Source: Isoetes taiwanensis | Taxonomy: Eukaryota; Streptophyta; Lycopodiopsida; Isoetales; Isoetaceae | Direction: 5' to 3' | Length of the DNA stretch: 64,000 nt | Assembly (NCBI GenBank): GCA_021234155.1 | Contig: JAJEKV010000025.1 | Coordinates: forward strand, 1,096,474 to 1,160,473 | In this document: positions 57,500-64,000 of the stretch, in pieces | Layout of the letters: each line of letters opens with the position of its first letter | Numbering within the stretch: the stretch's first letter is position 1 | Translations under genes and position numbers: made by a program | Notes under the pieces: generated by a model | Databases searched by the model: none | What the model was told of the DNA's origin: nothing | The model's input: only the letters and a program-made list of their open reading frames with translations

Positions 57500-59321
57500 C
57501 AGACAACATTAATCATGGATCAAAATAGTACCATCTTTAGATACATGGTCATAAGTTAGTATCTTCTCCTTCACATCTGCTTCTATTGCTTCTGAGTCAA
57601 CTGCAAATTCAGCAGTCATCAAGCTAGTGTGTAAGTAAAATAGCAAAGCTGTAACTTGACTGTTTTACCCCTGGGTTATTCTTCCTTTTCTGCTGCTGTC
57701 ACATACTTGGATACTTCTTCATACTTTTTTTCATTTTCTTGCAAACTCATTGCCACCAAAAGCACGCAACCATGGGGAGGACATCATGTGTTGACATCTG
57801 CAATAACAACACTTCCTTGTATGCCTGCAACAGCACATGAATAACTGTGTAATTTCAAAATTGAAAGGAGATCTTGAACTATGTAACGTTCCTAACCGAC
57901 ATGCCCTTAACCAACTGGGCGAAACCGTCTAGACGTTTATGAGTAGTCGCTTCTACCCATTTATGCGGTGTCTCGAGGGCATACGAGGCACATTCAAGGT
58001 TCGAATACTCGAGCGGTCTACCATGGGCCCGTTACAGTCTCTCCCACTAGAACTATGCTCGTCCTCGAGCATCCAGCGTGGTGGGCCCATAACCCACAGG
58101 TCCCAAGATCGAAACTTGGCTCTGATACCAACTGTAACGTTCCTAACCGACATGCCCTTAACCAACTGGGCGAAACCGTCTAGACGTTTATGAGTAGTCG
58201 CTTCTACCCATTTATGCGGTGTCTGAACGCCCCTACAGGCACATTCAAGGTTGAATACTTTCGGCGGTCTACCATGGGCCCCCGCGATGGAGACTAATCA
58301 TGGCAGCTCATAGCACATCTCAATTGATCAAAAGAAAAACCCCACCTGATAATTTCTTTCCAGATAGACCTCTGGACCCCTTGTAATTGATTGCGCCTCC
58401 AAAGATCGTCTTCTAGCTCCAAGAAGCAAACTGCAGAAGAATAGGCATAGTGCAGTCAATTCTGACTCAGCATCACTATTTCTGTCATAACTTTTGCATA
58501 CGGATGAGTTTTGGCTTGATCAGACCCATTCCGGAAAGCTTACTTAAAAACCTTTCCAACAAAAGAAAAATCACCTGAAAAGGATCTCGGGTTGCCGAGA
58601 TATGATGCTTCAAATTTTGGGCTCCAAAACTGCCCAGAATTGCTCCCTACCTTCATGCTTTGCAACAATCCTTTCTCCAAAGAGATAAAACCCTAATATC
58701 ATGCTGCATATATGCCATGAATATGTATATACATACATAAATAGGTATATTGACCCATTAGGTGGCCAGGACCGTTACAAACTACAACAGCCTAATGATT
58801 ACCTCAAATGATGGCTCAAATATGGGATATTATACCGGTGACTGCATTTGACTAACACAATAGGCAAAGGCCACCCCTGCCACTGAAAGGACCATCCACA
58901 ATAGAGACAGTTTGTGTCTCCTTCTACTTCTGTTGCTAGTGGTAGAGGTGGTAATACTGGATCAAAAGGACAAGGACTTTCATCCCCCTCCATGTACAGC
59001 TAAAATCTCTGAAATCTAGGCTCTAGCTCATATATGTTCTCAATGGCTAGCTTTGTTTCAAAGCCCACATCAGCCATCTCCTTCTTCAAAAATCTAATGC
59101 CAGGTAAGATTCTTTCATTAAGATCCTTCTCCCTCAACCTGTTAATGTACATGATACCTGCTATAGTTTCAGGTTGCTTATTCATGACATCTTCATTTTT
59201 CTTGATTTCAAGCTTGACCTTTCTCTTTTCAAGTTCAAGAAGTTCAATTTGCCTTTCGAGTTTTTGCTGATTCTCTTTTCCATACTGAAGTTTGGCTTTA
59301 GCAGCCGTTAAAGCCTGTTCT
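57500..59321 (-). pseudogene. Coiled-coil / RING-like gene, right copy
   Basis: Mirror of 7070-8640: coiled-coil exon 59321-59000, TAG at the same codon (58998-59000), zinc-finger-like frame 58993-58799, and later exon-like frames down to about 57510. The peptide of the first two blocks is identical to the left copy. The intron contains the complete TRIM. Shared TAG and near-identity of this half suggest a recent or converted duplication. Confidence 0.55.
57882..58285 (-). mobile_element. Complete TRIM (small LTR element)
   Basis: LTRs at 57882-58036 and 58133-about 58285 begin TGTAACGTTCC; the first ends CCCGTTACA, the second is eroded at its end. The 96-bp interior has a PBS next to the second LTR (minus strand GTTGGTATCAGAGCC) and a purine-rich GTGGGAGAGA next to the first. 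There is no coding capacity. Total about 404 bp, inside the intron of the coiled-coil/RING-like gene copy. The left arm has only a solo LTR at 8104-8261. Confidence 0.9.
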
Positions 59322-59544
59322 GTAGATTGATGCTATGTATTTAATAAGTTGTGAAAGTGTGCAATTAGGGAGACATGTGTTAGTGAGTTGTATCATAGCA
59401 CAACTTGATATACATCACATTTGCCATCATACAATAACAACACCACATATCAGCACACAACACAACACCACACATCATATTTGCCATCATGTTTTTCATC
59501 ATACCAACCTTGCTACAACACACTATATTTGACATCATACTTGC

Positions 59545-62500
59545 CATTCTATCTTGAAATCTCAATTGAACAAGCAAAGGAAGAACTTAATTGCATTGCA
59601 TTGGTTCAGCAAAGGCATTCACAGATTTTGGATTTCATGGGGAGAGCAGGACCTATTGTTCTACACCCGAGGCCCTACCCTGTAGGAGCTACTTCTATAG
59701 AGCAGTTCATCACATTCAGTTCATGTACCTGTTGTGGCCAAGGCTTTGGCAAATCTGGTTTGTTGCTGCTAGCTCCATGCAGAGATGCTTATTGCCTCTT
59801 CTGCTTGTGTTATCTGGTCCATGAAAAACAGAATTGCATAAAAGGTTGCATCTGGGATGAGGGCATCCGAATTCAGCTTGGTTTCCCTACTATGAAAGGT
59901 ATGCATTACTCTCAAAATTTAAACTTATATTTCTCTTAATTCATATTTGTTATTGTAATCTGCATAGTTCTACATGTATGGCTTTCAGTGCATTGCTATT
60001 CCTTGTACATGTATAACTTTTAGTGTACATCTGTAAGCAGAGGTACATAGGCATATATTTGCTTGTTTATTGATGCTTTTATTTTTGAGCTTGGACTGTA
60101 GAAGTATCAGTTGCACATGTATCTAATGGAGTCTACATCTGCAAATAGATGTACATGCATTTATTTTTAGAGTCATCTGTAGATGGATTCATAAGTATGT
60201 GCATTTTTTACATATATGTGCATTTTTTGGGCATAGATCTACATTCCCTAACTGTATACCTGGGTACATCTAGGTACATCTAGGTAATTCAAGGTAATTC
60301 TAGGTACATCTAGGCACTTCTAGGTAATTCTAGGTACCTTAAATGTACATAAGGTACATTGAGGTACATTACATGTACATTTGGCTACAGTTAAATGTAG
60401 TTACGTACATTTGGTACATTTTTTGTACATGAAATGTACATGTTGAAGCTGAATGTACCAGAATGTACCTGATATTTCTCATTGTTTAAGTTCTGTTTTC
60501 ATTTCTTTTATGTCTATTGAAATTTAGATCATTTGTTTGCAGATGAGGCTGTTCCTATCCCAGAAGCACCTTTCATGGGTGATGTTCTTGAGCCATCGCA
60601 TCGAATCTCTTCTGATTTTATTGACCATAAGCATGAATCAGACCGAAACCTTCGATTCGGATCACCAATGACATTTACAGTGCTGGTAATAGAACCATCT
60701 GCAAAGTGCCTCTTCGAACATGGCAAAGTGAAGTTGAGGAAATAGAGAGGATGGAAGTTGAGAAAGCTAAAGCAGTTGTAGGTGCAGAGCCTTCATTGAC
60801 TGCTCCAACAGAAACACTTTCATCACCAAGTGCTAAATTACTAATTGGAGAAGCTCCTAAGAAAGATTCAGCTTCTGTCTCAGCATCATCTGCAGATGCC
60901 AGTTCTGGACCTATTACAGAAGCTACAATGGACACAGATCTAGATTTTAACCCAAGAGAGTGCAGGGAAGAGGAAGTTGAGTTGGTTGTTGAGTCCACTC
61001 CAAAGAGGAGGCAAAAGAATGCTGGTGATGTAACTCCAAGAGGCAAAAAACAGGCAAAATCTCCAACAACAAAAAAACGTCCTCCGAAAAGAAAATCTCC
61101 AGGCAAAAAAGGGCCACCACCACCAAGAAAGAGGTATGTGTAAGATGAGCTAATTTTGTTAAACATCTTAGATTTATGATAATTAACCACATTTGTTTTG
61201 TACATAAGACACGATCCACGGGCCACGAAGGAAAATGATCCTCACGAGTCGAACAGGAAGATGAAGAGGAGGACCTACAAGCAGATATTGATGTGATAAC
61301 AAAGAAGGTGCAGCAGTCCACAGAAGATGCTGAAGCAGGTGATGAAAAAACAAGGTGAGTGATATACAATTGATTACAATAGATATATTCTTTTGCTAAT
61401 GCTATTGTTTCCTTATGCGATTTAGTGGATCATTGAAAAGGTTGGTTCCATTCACTCGTTATAGGGAATTTGTCCTCCCAAGCCCTGCACCCTCTGTCTT
61501 TCAAAGTGATGTTGTGAGTTCCATTTGGAAGCTGGACTTGACCTCTAAGATGGTAGATGTCTATGGGAGGTAGGATAGCATTTAAACATATTTATGTTAT
61601 TTCATTCCCTAAGTCACTCATCTTATGTATTAATATGTATTTTGGATTTGTGTGACGGTACCTTTGTAGCCGTCTTTCATCGATTGGAAACACAAGTTTT
61701 TATGTTCGTCGGACAGACTTCCAGAATTTTGTGAATTCCCTCAAGAGCGGAGGGGAGGGGGAGGGGGAGAGGGGGGAAGGGGGGATGTCGATGAACACTC
61801 ATAAAAGGGAAATTTGGATGGCATTTTGATTGCAAGATGCCAATACATATTTGTTCCATTGCAAGGCCCAAATGTGGCATTGGCAATACTTGTGCTTTTT
61901 GGTCCATTGAAAAGCACTCTTCCATCTATAGCTAGCCCAAGTATCTGATTCTCTCTCTGTCAAAGGCTATGTACCCGATGCTAAAGTGGTCCGAGTAAGT
62001 ATGAATTTCTTTTTGTTTTTATGATTTGATTATTCTCATATTGCAATTTCTTATGCTTTGTTTATTCTCACATTGCAATTTTGCAGGTTTCATAAGCTTG
62101 TGATCAATAACATGATACTGGGATCCAACAGCTTAAGCCATGGTAGGAAGAACTTTGATGCTGCTATCTTACGTCCTAAAGTGCGGAAACTAGTACCGGC
62201 CAACCCTTGCATGTACATTGTGGCTTACATGCACAAATTCATAGATGCCATGGTTCTTTGCACAACCAAAGCTCCATTTTGTAAGTAGAACATGTTATTT
62301 TCCTATTAGTTGTTTGTTGATATAGTCCTCTAATATTTGTGCACCATGCAGACGACACCCAGTTGGTTCACTGATGCCTATGCCAAGTCACGGAGGGATC
62401 ATCTAATGGAGGCATTAATTGGAGAAGGCGAGATGAATATACAAACAGTTGTTCCTACACAGGGTAGATAGTCTCTTTGACTTGTTTATAAATTACAGTT

Positions 62501-62925
62501 TTGTATGAGCCATGCTCCGAGCTTCTTTGTATTCAATAAATAATGGAAAAATGATTTTTTTTGTCTCATTTACACCTGTGCAAATAACAATTGTGTAATT
62601 ATCAAGGTGTTTTCTCAATTGTGTAATCTGAAATGTAATTATCAATTGTGAATAGACTCTCAAGTGTTTTCTTGCTGACAGGTGAATCATCTAAGTCAGG
62701 GAGAAAACTCATTATCTTTGACTTAAATTCTGTGTTGGGCAAGAGTGTGCACAAGAATGAAAATATTAACTCAAGATACCAACAGATCCAGAAAGATGAG
62801 CTTCAATTCAATTTAGGAAACAGGTTTTTTTACTGTAGGCCAGGGTTAGCATCACTGTTAGCATTTGTAAGAGAAGGGTTTGATGTTGCCATCTGGTCTT
62901 CACTCACTTCTAAAAATCTTCAACC
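59545..62925 (+). pseudogene. RING-like / FCP1-like gene, right copy
   Basis: Plus-strand mirror of the left gene with exons near 59545-59898, 60541-61137, 61218-61355, 61427-61571, 61663-61995, 62089-62281, 62354-62463 and 62682-62925. The RING-like and FCP1-like exons are open and nearly identical to the left copy. The middle exons carry changes that break frame, and the acceptors of at least three exons (near 61218, 61427 and 61660) are not AG. Past about 62925 the frame runs into unrelated sequence; a donor could not be chosen. It is either a decayed duplicate or one affected by sequence errors. Confidence 0.6.
60240..60480. repeat. GTAC-rich degenerate tandem repeat, right arm
   Basis: Mirror of the tract at 5940-6165, with the same order of GGTACATCTAGGTAATTC and ATGTACATTTGG-like units in the intron. 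Confidence 0.85.
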
Positions 62926-64000
62926 AATGTCCGCGTGTCGGGAATTCCGGCCAGAAAATTGGCCTCATTCAAGGCTGGCGTCGGTATTTTCTAATTTTGG
63001 GAATCCCCCACCGCGGACATTCCTATATACAGAAAAACTGGAGGAACCTTTGAAAAACTCCCAAGAACTTTAATTTTGTGTCAATGGCGCCAAGCAAAGA
63101 TGTTCGAATCCGCTCTCTTCACGGTAGACATCTAGGTCGTGGAAGATCCGGCGGCGGAAGGATATGGGCTCGAGAATCGGTTCTGAGTTTCATTACAAGC
63201 AACTTTTGTAGTTACGAGGTCTTTCCAAGAATCGGCCTTGAGAAAATGTAAGCCTCGGACAAGCGAGAAAATGTCGCCTCCGTAAAGAAAATCGTTGTGA
63301 AAATGTAAGCCTCTGTTTGCCACCGCTCTGAGGTTTCTTTTGCATCGGCAGGTTAGGTATCTTTGAAGATTCAGGAGAGAATGACCCGAGGGGGTTAAAT
63401 CCGGTGAAGAAATAGGAAGATGATTACGGACTCATAAATTGGAGCGCATGATTTGGGCTTTCCATCATATAATCGAGAAATAGTTGCTCGAGAAAGCGGC
63501 TATCTTGGGACATTTTGGCATAAACCAAGAAACTTCCTTTGAAGAAATCAGGATATTATTATATGCCATAAAATTGTCTCTCTGGGTTCGTCTTTCCTCT
63601 TTTGTGGCGGACCGATAAGCCAAAGCAAATCAACCAAATGTTAGATGACAGAAAAATCATCCCTCATTCATGCGCTAATTTCATCTTGCCCCTCTACTCG
63701 GTTTGGGAAAAGAAGAGCCCAAGAACCTGCGAACATGCCCGATTTACAAGTTGAATTGCTTGCAGGGGGGCAGATCTGCTCTGTTATGCCGGATTCTAGC
63801 AGGGGGAAGTCCGTTTCGAGCAGGTCGGTTCCATGGATTTGTTTCAGAAATTTTTACCATGGAAAATGAAGTCTACAAAACTAGCAAAAAAGCACGCCAA
63901 GGGGGCTGTGGCCGAGCAAGATCAAGCTAACAAGGTGCTGCGCACGAGGGGTTGCCCTCCGATGTCGGGGAATGTGTTTTCATGGTTTCTGTTTCGCCCT
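62926..64000. other. Sequence beyond the right arm, no gene recognised
   Basis: A 22-bp imperfect inverted repeat (AATGTCCGCG...GGGAATTCC near 62928-62952 and GGAATCCCCC...GCGGACATT near 63000-63024) could form a hairpin. The rest is moderately GC-rich without long frames. It may be further intron of the FCP1-like gene or unrelated DNA. Confidence 0.4.

Larger units (their letters stand above)
57389..62911. repeat. Right arm of the giant inverted repeat
   Basis: Reverse complement of 1-8756 minus the 3.5 kb insertion. It carries a complete TRIM in place of the solo LTR. Differences from the left arm cluster at CAG/CTG, and several splice acceptors that read CAG on the left read ACG, CGG or GCG here. 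Because the left arm starts at the window edge, the true right end may be further than 62911. Confidence 0.93.

Noticed and set aside
61200-62230. RIP-like or deamination mutation of the right arm
   Set aside because: The changes are CTG/ACG and CAG/CGG swaps and small indels, not C-to-T transitions.

Overview
The window looks like nuclear DNA from a land plant. The evidence is: GT-AG spliced exons, a plastid-type geranylgeranyl diphosphate synthase gene with a transit-peptide-like leader, an LEA-2 gene, LTR retrotransposons primed by initiator tRNA-Met, a chromodomain integrase, and Helitrons with plant-style CTAG/hairpin ends. I cannot name the species. The repeat-rich layout would suit a fern or another large-genome lineage, but that is a guess.

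Layout. (1) 1-8756 is the left arm of a very large inverted repeat; the right arm is 57389-62911. The spacer between them is about 48.6 kb. Each arm carries a divergent, head-to-head pair of multi-exon genes: one encodes a RING-like finger plus an FCP1/NIF-like domain, the other a coiled coil plus a RING-like finger. The left arm alone has a 3.5 kb insertion and a solo LTR where the right arm keeps a full small TRIM retrotransposon. (2) 8757-14282 holds three host sequences: a small two-exon putative plastid membrane protein, an intact LEA-2 gene and an orphan RAB3GAP2-like exon. (3) 14283-16856 is a Helitron. (4) 17006-38179 is a nest of retrotransposons, all transcribed on the minus strand except one LINE. 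An old chromovirus-like element (pieces 17006-20560 and 35316-38179) is split by a LINE fragment and by a complete 13.9 kb element (21448-35315, TSD CTTTC). A hAT-type element is nested in that element's 3' LTR. (5) 38180-55275 holds two related Helitrons (39148-43681 and 47614-53159), a tandemly amplified SINE, LINE remnants and many short tandem duplications. (6) 55532-56702 is a frame-broken GGPPS gene, next to a small TIR element and palindromes at the right-arm boundary.

The most striking system is the retrotransposon family in (4). In transcription order the complete copy reads 5' LTR, PBS, a pair of palindromes, ORF1, a second pair of palindromes, ORF2, gag, pol with chromodomain, PPT, 3' LTR. 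Two ORFs lie upstream of gag. ORF1 begins MARTKQTAR, which is exactly the histone H3 N-terminus around lysine 4. The diverged second element begins MARTNQIAR, with mostly synonymous codon differences, and then loses similarity. The palindromes recur in pairs about 205 bp apart on both sides of ORF1 in both elements.

Caveat: differences between repeat copies cluster at CAG/CTG sites (for example CTG read as ACG). That pattern looks more like long-read errors at methylated CHG sites than natural decay, so the frameshifts and stops listed here may partly be assembly artefacts.
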